Source of the DNA: Bradyrhizobium sp. ARR65
Lineage (GTDB): Bacteria > Pseudomonadota > Alphaproteobacteria > Rhizobiales > Xanthobacteraceae
Direction: 5' to 3'
Assembly: GCF_000472385.1 (NCBI RefSeq)
Contig: NZ_AWZU01000035.1
Location: 1-64,000 of the forward strand
DNA: 64,000 nucleotides
The notes under the pieces are model-generated. The model did not search any database and had not been told where the DNA came from. It worked only from the letters and a program-made list of their open reading frames with translations. Each line of letters begins with the position of its first letter. The stretch's first letter is position 1. The translations under genes and the position numbers were made by a program. Shown here piece by piece: positions 33,646-43,015 of the stretch.

Positions 33646-34851
33646 ATGAATACGCGGCTGATCGCGGACGCGGCGCGGAACAGCAGCGCGCATAATGGAA
33701 CGACCGTTTGGGACAGAGCTTTTGCGTTCTGGCTCCGTCGTCTAGTGTACACCCAGAGCTGGGAGGATCCCGAGGCCGATCTCGCAGCCTTGCAGTTGCC
33801 GTTGGGATCGACCATCGTCACCATCTCGTCAGGCGGCTGCAACGCGCTGTCCTATCTGACCGCGCAGCCGGCCCAGGTTTATGCCGTTGACCTTAACGAA
33901 GCCCATCTGGCACTGCTCAAGCTCAAACTTGCGGGCATCCGCGCCTTCTCCAGCTATTCGGAATTCTGGCAGTTCTTTGGTGAAGCGGCATCGCCGGCCA
34001 ACGCGCAACTCTATCGGAAGCGCCTGCGGCCGGTGCTCGATGATGCGGCGCGCGCCTATTGGGACAAGCGCAACATCATCGGCCGGCCGCGTTATGCCTA
34101 TTTTACCAATGGATTTTACCGGCATGGCATGCTCGGCCGCTTCATCGGGCTCGCCCATGTTGTGGCGAAGCTCGCGCGGATCGATCTGGACGCGTTGTTG
34201 ACCAAAGATATCGATTCATCGGAGCGGATCGAGGCGCTCGCGCGGCTCGATCGCCTTTTCCATTCGCAAGCAGTGCGTCTGTTGACGAGAACGCCGGCGC
34301 TCTTGTTCGGCCTTGGCATTCCGCCCCAGCAGCGGGCCTGGCTCGGAGGCAGCGCGCCGCTCAACGAGGTGCTGTATCACCGGCTGTTGCGCCTGATTAC
34401 CGGGCAGCCCACCGACGACAATTATTTTGCCTGGCAGGCCCTGCGTCGCCGCTATCCGGGCCCGGGCGATCGTTGCCTGCCGCTCTACCTGCAGAGGCGG
34501 CAGTTTGGGCGGATGCGCAATGGTGCAGGCGTCATCATTCCGGTTCATGCTGGTCTTCGGCAGTTCCTGAAAACTCTTCCCGCGCGGGAAGTCGATGCGG
34601 TGGTGCTGCTCGATTCGCAGGATTGGATGAGCGCGGACGAGATCCGAGCGCTGTGGGACACTATCGACCGTGCCGGCAGTGACGACGTCCGCGTTATCTT
34701 CCGCACGGCAAGCACGAAGTCGCCGCTAGAAGGCAAAACCTTGGCGTCCTTGCGCGAGCTCTGGCGACGTGACGAAGAGCGCAGCGAGATCGGCTATGAA
34801 TTGGATCGGTCGGGGATCTACGGCGCGTTTCATTGTTACGTGCGGCGCTGA
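33646..34851 (+). CDS. btaA: BtaA: SAM:diacylglycerol 3-amino-3-carboxypropyl transferase (DUF3419)
   Basis: BtaA makes diacylglyceryl-homoserine, the first step of the phosphorus-free betaine lipid DGTS at the inner membrane. The 401-residue protein has VYTQSWEDPEADLAALQL and the SAM-binding stretch TISSGGCNALSYL followed by VYAVDLNEAHLALLKLKLAG, both diagnostic for DUF3419/BtaA. BtaB, the methyltransferase that finishes DGTS, is not present nearby. Betaine lipids replace phospholipids when phosphate is scarce, matching the nearby phosphonate locus. The ATG at 33646 lacks a strong ribosome site. Confidence 0.88.
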   Translation: MNTRLIADAARNSSAHNGTTVWDRAFAFWLRRLVYTQSWEDPEADLAALQLPLGSTIVTISSGGCNALSYLTAQPAQVYAVDLNEAHLALLKLKLAGIRAFSSYSEFWQFFGEAASPANAQLYRKRLRPVLDDAARAYWDKRNIIGRPRYAYFTNGFYRHGMLGRFIGLAHVVAKLARIDLDALLTKDIDSSERIEALARLDRLFHSQAVRLLTRTPALLFGLGIPPQQRAWLGGSAPLNEVLYHRLLRLITGQPTDDNYFAWQALRRRYPGPGDRCLPLYLQRRQFGRMRNGAGVIIPVHAGLRQFLKTLPAREVDAVVLLDSQDWMSADEIRALWDTIDRAGSDDVRVIFRTASTKSPLEGKTLASLRELWRRDEERSEIGYELDRSGIYGAFHCYVRR

Positions 34852-35023
34852 TTGCGGGCCGCACCGCAACGCGCTTTGTCTTAGACCCTCCTCAAGCTGC
34901 TGCGCTGCGAGGGGTGCGGGTGCTGGGGTGCTATGGGATTCCGCATTGCACGCGGGGGACACCGCCGTCCCGCTCTGCTAAAGTTGTCTCTGCGGACAGG
35001 CTTCACACGACGGAGTGGGAGGC

Positions 35024-35212
35024 ATGAACAGGCTCGCGGAGATGCGCAGTCAAGAATATATCTGCCGAGAGCGCGCGGCGCTGGATTCCGCGCGCCGATC
35101 CTTCTGGCTGGCCCAGGCGGAAGAATGGGAGCAGCGTGCGCTTGCCGAGATCGCGTATCATTTCCGAGAGTGCAATCTCGGCGCCGTGGAAGAGCCGTCG
35201 CCTGCGCGCTAG
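35024..35212 (+). CDS. Small cytoplasmic protein, unknown function
   Basis: This 62-residue, mostly helical protein starts MNRLAEMRSQEYICRERAAL and continues with a charged amphipathic helix (SFWLAQAEEWEQRALAEIAY). The ATG at 35024 is directly preceded by GTGGGAGGC. I do not recognise a named family. It stands alone after btaA with about 170 nt between them. Confidence 0.55.
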   Translation: MNRLAEMRSQEYICRERAALDSARRSFWLAQAEEWEQRALAEIAYHFRECNLGAVEEPSPAR

Positions 35213-35327
35213 GGCATGAGCACGACGAGGCTCCTCCGGTTTATGGGCTTCGTCGAGCGTAACTCACCGACAGACGTTTGACTCGATGCGAGCTCCCGCG
35301 CAGCGAGGGCTGTAACGCGCGACGCGC

Positions 35328-35522
35328 TCAATGCGCCAATTGAAGGCGCCTGACGGTCTGGCGCACTTCGGCGCCGCAATCAGCGCATTCGTAGACGAGA
35401 TCGATCTTCTCTTTGCTCCAATGTGGCTCGACCTCACGGACGTACATGGGCAACGGCCCGACGCAGTCAGGGCAAAGGACAGGAGCCATCTCGATGTCGT
35501 GACAATGAATGTAGGCTGGCAT
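35328..35522 (-). CDS. Small zinc-ribbon-like protein
   Basis: The 64-residue product has two Cys pairs, CPDC near residue 17 and CADC near residue 47, spaced as in a zinc ribbon, and an N-terminal MPAYIHCHDIEMAPV. The ATG at 35522 follows GGGAGAGCC; the open frame extends to 35684 but without a better start. Metal binding is inferred from spacing; the function is unknown. Confidence 0.6.
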   Translation of the reverse strand: MPAYIHCHDIEMAPVLCPDCVGPLPMYVREVEPHWSKEKIDLVYECADCGAEVRQTVRRLQLAH

Positions 35523-35781
35523 TTCGGCTCTCCCTCGCAAGCGAAAGCGTGGCGAACCCCAGCCCGGGCGAAATCTAGCTGCGGTGGTCGCATACGCCTC
35601 ATCAACTCTTTCGAACAGAGCCGGAACGGAGCGACATTGTCGCTGGCTGTGATATTCTTGTAACAGACGTTCTAACGTCGCCACAAACCGCTAAAATTGA
35701 AGGCGAAATCGAGGCATCGTGGGGCACGAAATGAATGCGGCTGAAGGCCTTCGCCGACGAGCCGCGCTTTGAGGTCGGAGT

Positions 35782-36060
35782 TTATTGATCTGCAGAGCCC
35801 TCGTGCTTGTCCATCTGGGTCAGCACAAAGCCAGTCAAGGTTGCACCAACGGCGAACACCAGCGTGAATGTGCCCGCAAAAACGACGGCGGTCCATTGTG
35901 GATCGACGCTGTGGGCGATCAGCGGCTTGAGGCCGAACCCTTCGAAGAACATCAAGGCCAACGCAAAGCCCAACCCGAGCGCAGCGCCCATCGCGGCATG
36001 GCCGGCCATTTCCAGCAGAGCGGAAGCGTTCATCGATGCTGATCGTTTGCGGCTGCGCAT
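35782..36060 (-). CDS. Small membrane protein, two predicted spans
   Basis: The 92-residue protein has two hydrophobic segments (about residues 20-40 and 58-82) joined by a short polar loop, with a basic N terminus (MRSRKRSASMN) that should lie in the cytoplasm. The ATG at 36060 uses a GAGGAA site that overlaps the stop of the tiny gene upstream (36073-36246), so both are likely co-translated. No family was recognised. Confidence 0.6.
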   Translation of the reverse strand: MRSRKRSASMNASALLEMAGHAAMGAALGLGFALALMFFEGFGLKPLIAHSVDPQWTAVVFAGTFTLVFAVGATLTGFVLTQMDKHEGSADQ

Positions 36061-36072
36061 CTGCGTCGTTCC

Positions 36073-36246
36073 TCAGCGAAAGAAGCTGAGCACGAGGACA
36101 AGCACCACCGCCCCGGCGAGGCCGGCGATAAAGATCCAACGCCGGGTCGGCGTATTCAGGATGATCTCGCCGCCACGCGCTTTCTCGGCCGGATAGACGT
36201 CCTGTTTCGGCGGCGGTGCGGATTCGGCCGGGCTTTCTCTGACCAT
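36073..36246 (-). CDS. 57-residue single-span membrane peptide
   Basis: The frame encodes MVRESPAESAPPPKQDVYPA followed by a basic stretch (NTPTRRW) and one C-terminal span (IFIAGLAGAVVLVLVLSFFR), ending in FFR. The layout is a cytoplasmic tail with a C-terminal anchor. Its stop TGA is part of the ribosome site of the next gene, 12 nt before that gene's start, forming a two-gene unit. It is below usual size cut-offs, but codon pattern, basic residues before the span, and tight coupling support it. Confidence 0.6.
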   Translation of the reverse strand: MVRESPAESAPPPKQDVYPAEKARGGEIILNTPTRRWIFIAGLAGAVVLVLVLSFFR

Positions 36247-36420
36247 TGTGCCGTCTCTCGGCTACGTACTCGAAGGAACGCCAGAGGCCAATGCGGGTTC
36301 CTCTGATGCGAGGGAGGATCAGCGAGCCGGCAAAAATCAACAGGCGGTGAGCGGGGCAGGCGCTCGTCGGCAAGCGGTGGGTGGTTGTGCTAGGAACCTT
36401 GAAAAAGCCCGCTGGGACAA

Positions 36421-37776
36421 ATGAGAACATCAGGCATCATTGGGGGCCTTATCGCGGCGCTGGTTATTGGCGGTGCAGCATTCGCTTTTGCGATCGTGTG
36501 GCGACCGGCGCTTGCTACGATCGACCCAGCGGCACGCCAGTCCTTCGATCCGGAGATGGTCAAGCGTGGCCGCGAGCTCGCGGCGCTCGGCAATTGCAAT
36601 GATTGTCACACCCTCCGCGGTGCTAAGGATTTTGCCGGCGGTCTTCCGGTGCCGACGCCGTTCGGCACGATCTTTTCGACCAACATCACTCCCGATCCGG
36701 AGACCGGGATTGGCCGCTGGTCGGAGGAGGCATTCCGCCGTGCCATGCGCACAGGCGTCGATCGCGAGGGGCATCATCTTTATCCGACCTTTCCCTATGA
36801 TCACTTCACCAACGTTACCGACGACGACGACCGCGCGCTCTACGCTTTTCTGATGACGCGCGAGCCGGTGGTCGCGCCGGCGCGGGCCAATGAGCTGCCA
36901 TTTCCGCTCAATCAGCGCGTGGTCGTGGCAGGGTGGAAGCTTCTCTTCCTGCGCCCAGAGACCTATCAGCCGGACAGCACCAAGAGCGTGGAGTGGAATC
37001 GCGGCGCCTATCTGGTCGAGGGGCTCGCGCATTGCGGCGCCTGTCACACGCCGCGCAATGCCCTCGGCGCCGAACGCGCCAGCGCGTCGTTCGCCGGCGG
37101 CGAGTCGGACTATTGGAGCGCGTATGCCATCAACGCGCAATCTCCGGCGCCGGTGCCGTGGGATGCCGAGGCGCTCTATTTCTATTTGCGCAACGGCTGG
37201 CACCCCGACCACGGCACTGCGCGCGGGCCGATGGCGCAGGTTGTGAGTAATCTGTCATCCGTGCCGGCCAGCGACGTCCACGCGATCGCGACCTACATGG
37301 CCGGGGTGTTCGGCCCGCCGGCGCCGGAGCGCAATCGCGAAGCCGTGGTTGCCCGTGCCAAGCCGGATGAAGGCAAGACTTCGCAGGCCCATCCTGAAGG
37401 CGCGGCGATCTACGCCGCGGCTTGCGCATCGTGTCACGAAAGCGGAAGGCAGCCGCCCTATGGCGGGGTCAATCTTGCGCTGAGCACGGCGGTCAATGCG
37501 CCCGATCCACGCAATCTCGCCAATATCGTGCTGGCAGGGGTGCGGCCTGTCGAAGGCGAACGCAGCCCGATCATGCCGGGCTTTGCCGCGAGCATGAATG
37601 ACACGCAGGTGGCAGCGTTGCTGAACTATCTACGGTCGCGCTTCACCAGTCAGCCGCCCTGGCACGACCTCGAGAAGACCATTGAAGAGGCCAGGCGAAC
37701 GCAGACCGCCTTTCTCCAGACATCGGCTGGCGCGCGCAGCGCACCTGCCGATCCGGCGCAGCGAGACAAGCCATGA
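36421..37776 (+). CDS. Membrane-anchored triheme cytochrome c of a molybdenum hydroxylase
   Basis: The 451-residue protein has an N-terminal signal anchor (GIIGGLIAALVIGGAAFAFA) and three CxxCH heme sites: CNDCH (59-63), CGACH (205-209) and CASCH (335-339). It matches the cytochrome subunit found with periplasmic aldehyde, nicotinate or isoquinoline dehydrogenases, passing electrons to the respiratory chain. Its stop overlaps the 2Fe-2S subunit start by 4 nt. It is the first gene of a three-gene operon. Confidence 0.9.
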   Translation: MRTSGIIGGLIAALVIGGAAFAFAIVWRPALATIDPAARQSFDPEMVKRGRELAALGNCNDCHTLRGAKDFAGGLPVPTPFGTIFSTNITPDPETGIGRWSEEAFRRAMRTGVDREGHHLYPTFPYDHFTNVTDDDDRALYAFLMTREPVVAPARANELPFPLNQRVVVAGWKLLFLRPETYQPDSTKSVEWNRGAYLVEGLAHCGACHTPRNALGAERASASFAGGESDYWSAYAINAQSPAPVPWDAEALYFYLRNGWHPDHGTARGPMAQVVSNLSSVPASDVHAIATYMAGVFGPPAPERNREAVVARAKPDEGKTSQAHPEGAAIYAAACASCHESGRQPPYGGVNLALSTAVNAPDPRNLANIVLAGVRPVEGERSPIMPGFAASMNDTQVAALLNYLRSRFTSQPPWHDLEKTIEEARRTQTAFLQTSAGARSAPADPAQRDKP

Positions 37777-38270
37777 TGACATTGAAGGTCAATGGTCAGG
37801 ATCACCAGATCGATGCCGATCCCGATACGCCACTGCTTTATGTGCTTCGGGATGACTTGAAGCTCAATGCCGCCAAGTTCGGCTGCGGACTCGGGCAGTG
37901 TGGAGCCTGTACCGTGATCGTCGATGGCAAGGCAGTGTTTTCTTGCGTCACGCCGCTGGTGCTGTTGGAAGGAAAGCAGGTGACCACCCTGGAAGGGCTC
38001 GGCAGCGTTGCGGCGCCGGCGCCGATCCAGCGCGCGTTCATGGAAGAGCAGGCGGCGCAATGCGGCTATTGCATTGCCGGCATGATGATGCGGGCGCAAG
38101 CGCTGTTGCAGCGGAATTCCAAGCCAACGGACGACGAGGTCCGGGCCGAACTCGCACCGCATCTGTGCCGCTGCGGCACGCATATGCGAATCCTGCGCGC
38201 GGTGCATCGCGCCGCCCGTCTGATGGATACGGCCGAATTGACTCCTGAGAGAAAAGGGAGCGCGCAATGA
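37773..38270 (+). CDS. 2Fe-2S subunit of molybdenum hydroxylase
   Basis: The 165-residue protein carries two [2Fe-2S] clusters: GCGLGQCGACTVIVDG with a later Cys (residues 38-60), and CGYC plus LCRCGTH (about 98-135). It transfers electrons from the Mo subunit to the cytochrome. It has no signal peptide and may be exported with its Tat-targeted partner. It overlaps both neighbours by 4 nt. Confidence 0.92.
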   Translation: MMTLKVNGQDHQIDADPDTPLLYVLRDDLKLNAAKFGCGLGQCGACTVIVDGKAVFSCVTPLVLLEGKQVTTLEGLGSVAAPAPIQRAFMEEQAAQCGYCIAGMMMRAQALLQRNSKPTDDEVRAELAPHLCRCGTHMRILRAVHRAARLMDTAELTPERKGSAQ

Positions 38271-40501
38271 ACAGTCCGGTCATGCTCGATCGTCGCAGCG
38301 TGCTCGTCGGCGCCGGCGCCTTGATCGTCAGTTTCTCGCTGACCCCAGGCTTTGCTCAGCATCAGGACGTTCCGTCCCCGACGCCCCCAGCCAGTCCGCC
38401 CGGCAGTCTGAAGATCTCGCCTTATCTGGATTCCTGGATTCGGATCGACGCCGACGATTCGGTCACCGTATTCACCGGCAAGGCCGAACTGGGACAAGGC
38501 TTCAAAACGGCGTTCCAGCAGATCGCCGCCGAAGAGCTTGACGTTCCCTTCGCTTCGCTGGCCGTCGTTACGGCCGACACCGGCCGGACCGCCAACGAAG
38601 GCTACACGGCCGGGAGCCATTCCATGCAGGACAGCGGCACGGCGATTCAAAATGCCGCCGCGCAGGCGCGCGCGCTCCTGGTCGGCGAAGCAGCAAAACG
38701 GTTCGATCTGCCGGCGGAAAGTCTCCGCACTGAAAACGGCGCGGTGATCGCGCCGGACGGACGGCGGCTCGGCTATGGCGAACTTGTTGTCAGTGATCTG
38801 CTGCATGTACAGGCGCAGCCGAAATCGCAGCTCAAGGACCCCGCAACCTTCAAGGTGATGGGCCAATCGATCCCGCGCGTCGATATCCCGGGCAAAGTGA
38901 CGGGCGGGGAGGCTTATGTGCAGGACATGCGGCTACCCGGCATGGTGCATGCGCGGGTGGTGCGGCCGCCGAGCTACGGCGCGCAGCTTATCGATTGCGA
39001 CACCTCCGCCGTCGAAAAAATGCCGGGCGTGGTCAAAGTCGTGCGCGACGGCAATTTCCTCGCGGTGGTCGCGGCCAAGGAGTTTCAGTCAATCAAGGCC
39101 ATGAATGCACTTTCGGCTGCGGCGAAATGGCAGGAGAACGTGCGCCTGCCGAAACAAGATGATCTTGCCTCCGTTGTGACTTCATTGCCGTCGCAGGACT
39201 CGGTCATTTTTCAGCGCAGCGATCCGTCGGCCGTGGCCCAGAAGACGCTGGAAGCCACGTACACGCGTCCCTATCAATCGCACGGTTCGATCGGCCCCTC
39301 CTGCGCAGTCGCGCATCTGGCCGACGGCAAGATGACGGTGTGGACGCATACGCAAGGCGTCTATCCCGATCGCCAGGCGATTGCCCAAATGCTGCGGATG
39401 CCGCAGGACGCCATGCGCCTCATTCACACTGAGGGCTCAGGGTGTTACGGCCACAATGGCGCCGACGACGCCGCGGCGGATGCCGCGCTGATCGCGCGTG
39501 CAATGCCGGGCACGCCGGTCCGGGTGCAATGGATGCGCGAGCAGGAGCACGCGTGGGAGCCGTATGGCCCGGCCATGGTGACCAAGCTGAAGGCCTCGCT
39601 CGAGGCTGGCGGCAAGATCGCCGACTGGAATTTTGAGGTCTGGAGCAATACGCATTCGATGCGCCCGGGCGGCGCCGGCTGCCTTTTGGCCGCGCAGCAC
39701 ATGGCGCAAGCCTTTGCGGTGCCGCCGGCCAAGCCGCTTCCGCTGCCGGAGGGGGGCGGCGATCGCAACGCGATTCCCCTCTATACGTTCCCCAATGCGC
39801 ATATCGTGCACCACTTCATCCCGGACATGCCGTTGCGGATTTCCGCGATGCGCTCGCTTGGCGCCTATCACAACGTGTTCTCGATCGAGAGTTTCATGGA
39901 CGAACTCGCGGGTCTTGCCGGTGCCGATCCGGTCGAGTTCAGGCTGAAACATCTCGATGATCAGCGCGGCCGTGACGTCATCGCGAAAGCCGCGGAAGGC
40001 TTTGGGTGGCGCGCCGGCGAAAGGCCGCCGCCGGGGCGCGGCTTCGGCTTTGCCTTCGCCCGCTACAAGAATCTTGCGGCGTATTGCGCGGTTGCCAGCG
40101 AAGTCGAGATCAACCGGGAAACCGGCCGTGCCCGCCTGGTGCGCGCGGTCGCCGCGGTCGATAGTGGTCAGGTGGTGAATCCGGATGGGCTGACCAATCA
40201 GGTCGAGGGCGCGATCGTGCAATCGATGAGCTGGACGCTTTACGAGAGCGTGAGCTTCGACGATAAGCGGATCACCAGCATCGACTGGCAGACTTATCCG
40301 ATCCTGCGCTTTGATGCGGTGCCCGATCGTATCGACGTGCACATCATCAATCGGCCGGGCCAGCCATTCCTCGGCAGCGGGGAGACGGGGCAGGGGCCCG
40401 CGGCCGCCTCGCTCGCCAATGCGATTGCGCATGCGACAGGCAAGCGGCTGCGCGACTTGCCTCTGACGCGAAAGCGGATCAAGGATGCCATCGATGCGTG
40501 A
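38267..40501 (+). CDS. Molybdopterin subunit, isoquinoline 1-oxidoreductase/aldehyde dehydrogenase type
   Basis: The 744-residue protein has a twin-arginine signal (LDRRSVLVGAGALIVSFSLT), the TGKAELGQGFKTAFQQIAAE entry region, MRSLGAYHNVFSIESFMDEL and a C-terminal LGSGETGQGPAAASLANAI with the catalytic Glu. It belongs to the IorB-like group that hydroxylates N-heterocycles or oxidises aldehydes in the periplasm, using molybdopterin cytosine dinucleotide. The substrate cannot be deduced. No XdhC-like maturation factor lies nearby. Confidence 0.88.
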   Translation: MNSPVMLDRRSVLVGAGALIVSFSLTPGFAQHQDVPSPTPPASPPGSLKISPYLDSWIRIDADDSVTVFTGKAELGQGFKTAFQQIAAEELDVPFASLAVVTADTGRTANEGYTAGSHSMQDSGTAIQNAAAQARALLVGEAAKRFDLPAESLRTENGAVIAPDGRRLGYGELVVSDLLHVQAQPKSQLKDPATFKVMGQSIPRVDIPGKVTGGEAYVQDMRLPGMVHARVVRPPSYGAQLIDCDTSAVEKMPGVVKVVRDGNFLAVVAAKEFQSIKAMNALSAAAKWQENVRLPKQDDLASVVTSLPSQDSVIFQRSDPSAVAQKTLEATYTRPYQSHGSIGPSCAVAHLADGKMTVWTHTQGVYPDRQAIAQMLRMPQDAMRLIHTEGSGCYGHNGADDAAADAALIARAMPGTPVRVQWMREQEHAWEPYGPAMVTKLKASLEAGGKIADWNFEVWSNTHSMRPGGAGCLLAAQHMAQAFAVPPAKPLPLPEGGGDRNAIPLYTFPNAHIVHHFIPDMPLRISAMRSLGAYHNVFSIESFMDELAGLAGADPVEFRLKHLDDQRGRDVIAKAAEGFGWRAGERPPPGRGFGFAFARYKNLAAYCAVASEVEINRETGRARLVRAVAAVDSGQVVNPDGLTNQVEGAIVQSMSWTLYESVSFDDKRITSIDWQTYPILRFDAVPDRIDVHIINRPGQPFLGSGETGQGPAAASLANAIAHATGKRLRDLPLTRKRIKDAIDA

Positions 40502-40563
40502 TGCTGCGGCGCTTGCGAGCACCAGCAGCGATAGTTCTGTCAACGATTTAAGGGAGTAACGCC

Positions 40564-41538
40564 ATGGTTCATGCCATCCGCTTTCACAAGACCGGCGGGC
40601 CGGAGGTTCTGGTCTGGGAGGAGGTCAATCTTGCCAAGCCGGGTCCGGGCGAGGCGCGCGTTCGCCACACCGCGGTCGGGCTGAACTTCGTCGATATCTA
40701 CAACCGCTCGGGACTTTATCCCGCGCAATTGCCGAGCGGCCTTGGCGGGGAGGCGGCGGGCGTGGTCGAGGAAGTGGGCCCTGGCGTCACCGATCTGAAG
40801 CCCGGCGACCGCATCGCCTATGGCGCGGCCCCGCTCGGCGCCTATGCCGAAGCGCGGCTGATTCCCGCCGATCGCCTGCTCAAATTGCCCGATAGCATCG
40901 ACGACAAGACCGCGGCGGCCATGATGCTGAAGGGCCTGACGACGCAATATCTGATCCGCCAGACCTATCGCGTCAAAGCGGGCGATACGATCCTGCTGCA
41001 CGCCGCCGCCGGCGGTGTCGGGCTCATCCTGTCGCAGTGGGCGAAGCACCTCGGCGCGACCGTGATCGGCACCGTGGGCAACGAGGAGAAGGCAAAGCTT
41101 GCAAAGGAGCACGGCTGCGCCCACACCATTATCTATACGCGCGAGGATTTCGTGAAGCGCGTCGACGAGATCACGGACGGCAAGAAGGTGCCGGTGGTCT
41201 ATGACTCCGTCGGCAAGGACACGTTTCTGAAATCGCTCGATTGTCTCGCGCCGCTTGGCTTTGCCGTGTTGTTCGGCCAATCCTCAGGTAACGTCGAGCC
41301 GCTCAACCTTGGTCTTTTGGCGCAGAAGGGATCGCTCTACGTGACCCGGCCGACGCTCAATACCTACGGCGCAAAGCGTGAAAACCTGGTGGCCATGGCC
41401 AAGGAACTGTTCGACGTGGTTCAGTCCGGCGCCGTCAAAATCGAGGTGCACCAGACCTATCCACTGAAGGATGCGGCGAAGGCGCATGCTGATCTTGCGG
41501 CGCGCAAAACCACGGGATCCACGGTTTTCCTCGTCTGA
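40564..41538 (+). CDS. NADPH:quinone oxidoreductase (QOR, MDR family)
   Basis: The 324-residue zinc-free medium-chain reductase has the GroES-like N-terminal domain with GLNFVDIYNRSGLYP and GLGGEAAGVVEEVGPGV. The Rossmann NADPH motif HAAAGGVGLILSQWAKHLGA follows at about residue 147. It reduces quinones in the cytoplasm. The ATG at 40564 has a GGGAG site. It stands 62 nt after the molybdenum hydroxylase gene and converges with the MFS gene. Confidence 0.9.
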   Translation: MVHAIRFHKTGGPEVLVWEEVNLAKPGPGEARVRHTAVGLNFVDIYNRSGLYPAQLPSGLGGEAAGVVEEVGPGVTDLKPGDRIAYGAAPLGAYAEARLIPADRLLKLPDSIDDKTAAAMMLKGLTTQYLIRQTYRVKAGDTILLHAAAGGVGLILSQWAKHLGATVIGTVGNEEKAKLAKEHGCAHTIIYTREDFVKRVDEITDGKKVPVVYDSVGKDTFLKSLDCLAPLGFAVLFGQSSGNVEPLNLGLLAQKGSLYVTRPTLNTYGAKRENLVAMAKELFDVVQSGAVKIEVHQTYPLKDAAKAHADLAARKTTGSTVFLV

Positions 41539-41543
41539 GCCGC

Positions 41544-42881
41544 TTATTCGGGCAGGGGCCTAGGCACGCGTTCCAGGGCTTCGTCGTGGCTCAATGTCAG
41601 CACGATCCCCGTGGCGATGATGCCGAGCCCCGCCAGCAGCAGTAAGCCGCCGGTGTAGCTGCCGGTGTGATCCCTGATCCAGCCCATCGCGAAGGGGCCG
41701 GCAAAGCCCGCGAGATTGCCGATCGAATTGACCACGGCAATCCCCGCGGCCGCCGCTGCGCCGGACAGAAAAGCGGTGGGCAGGGTCCAGAACACCGGCA
41801 GGCACGCGAAAATGCCGAAGCCGGCGATGCTGAACGCGACCATCTTGAGCGTCGGATCATCGAGCACGGTGGATATCGCAATCCCGGCTGCGGCAACGAA
41901 CAGGGGAACGGCGGTGTGGAAGCGCCGCTCTCCTACGTGATCGGAGCGGCGGCCCCACCAGATCATGCCGAGGACGCCGACAAGATAGGGCGCGGCCGAT
42001 ACCAGGGTCGTCAGGAATGTGTTGAGGCCGAACGCCTTGACGATCTGCGGCAGGAAAAAGCTCAAGCCGTAATTGGTCGCGACCGCGCCGAAATAAACCA
42101 GGCTCAAGCCGATGACTTTCGGATTGAACAGCGCCTCCATCACCGTGTATTGGCGCACCGCGTCGCGCTGACGCCGCTCCGCGAGCAGTTTCTCGGCCAG
42201 CCAACTCCGCTCATCGCTGGTGAGCCAGGTGGCTTCCGTCGGCCGGTCGGTGAGGTAGAAAAAGACGACGCCGGCAAGAATGATTGCGGGGACGGCTTCG
42301 ATGATGAACAGCCATTGCCAGCCGGCCAAGCCCAGCCCGCCGTGCAGGTAGAGCAGCAAGCCCGAGATGGGCGCACCGATCACGGTGGAGAGCGGGATGG
42401 CAGCCATGAAATAGCCGACGATGCGCGCGCGATATTCGGTCGGGAACCACAGCGTCAGATAGAAGATGATGCCGGGGAAGAAGCCGGCTTCCGCCGCGCC
42501 CAGCAGGACGCGCAGCAGATAGAAGGTGGTTTCGTTGCCGAGCCCGGTCGCGCGGGCAATGTTCGGAATGAACGCCATCAGGCCCGAGAGAATGCCCCAA
42601 CTCAGCATGATGCGCGCGATCCATTTGCGCGCGCCGAAGCGCTCGAGCAGCAGGTTGGACGGCACCTCGAAAATGAAGTAGGCGATAAAGAAGATTCCGG
42701 CGCCAAATCCGAACGCGGTCTGCGATAGGCCGAGGTCCTGGTTCATCGTGAGGGCGGCAAAGCCCACATTGACGCGGTCGAGATAGGCGACGAAATAACA
42801 GACGATCAGGAACGGAACGAGCCGTTTCGTAACCTTGGCGAGCGCAGTGGTTGCGAATGTGGTGGTTTCTTGGGCGTGCAT
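41544..42881 (-). CDS. MFS transporter, anion:cation symporter (ACS) family
   Basis: The 445-residue inner-membrane transporter has 12 predicted spans and the ACS family pattern: YLDRVNVGFAALTMNQDLGL, FEVPSNLLLERFGARKWIAR, LGAAEAGFFPGIIFYLTLWF and SDHVGERRFHTAVPL. The family imports organic anions such as tartrate, phthalate or hexuronates; which one is not evident. The ATG at 42881 is preferred over a GTG at 42896. No catabolic gene is adjacent. Confidence 0.85.
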   Translation of the reverse strand: MHAQETTTFATTALAKVTKRLVPFLIVCYFVAYLDRVNVGFAALTMNQDLGLSQTAFGFGAGIFFIAYFIFEVPSNLLLERFGARKWIARIMLSWGILSGLMAFIPNIARATGLGNETTFYLLRVLLGAAEAGFFPGIIFYLTLWFPTEYRARIVGYFMAAIPLSTVIGAPISGLLLYLHGGLGLAGWQWLFIIEAVPAIILAGVVFFYLTDRPTEATWLTSDERSWLAEKLLAERRQRDAVRQYTVMEALFNPKVIGLSLVYFGAVATNYGLSFFLPQIVKAFGLNTFLTTLVSAAPYLVGVLGMIWWGRRSDHVGERRFHTAVPLFVAAAGIAISTVLDDPTLKMVAFSIAGFGIFACLPVFWTLPTAFLSGAAAAAGIAVVNSIGNLAGFAGPFAMGWIRDHTGSYTGGLLLLAGLGIIATGIVLTLSHDEALERVPRPLPE

Positions 42882-43015
42882 TTGATTGCAAAACACGCCT
42901 GCACAACCGGAGTTCCAATCCGAAGAGTGTTTAATGCTAAGGTGACCAATGCCGCCGCCACCGACGTCATCTTGCGGCGCAACAACGTTGTTGTGGCTGC
43001 ACAGAGCAGAGGCCG

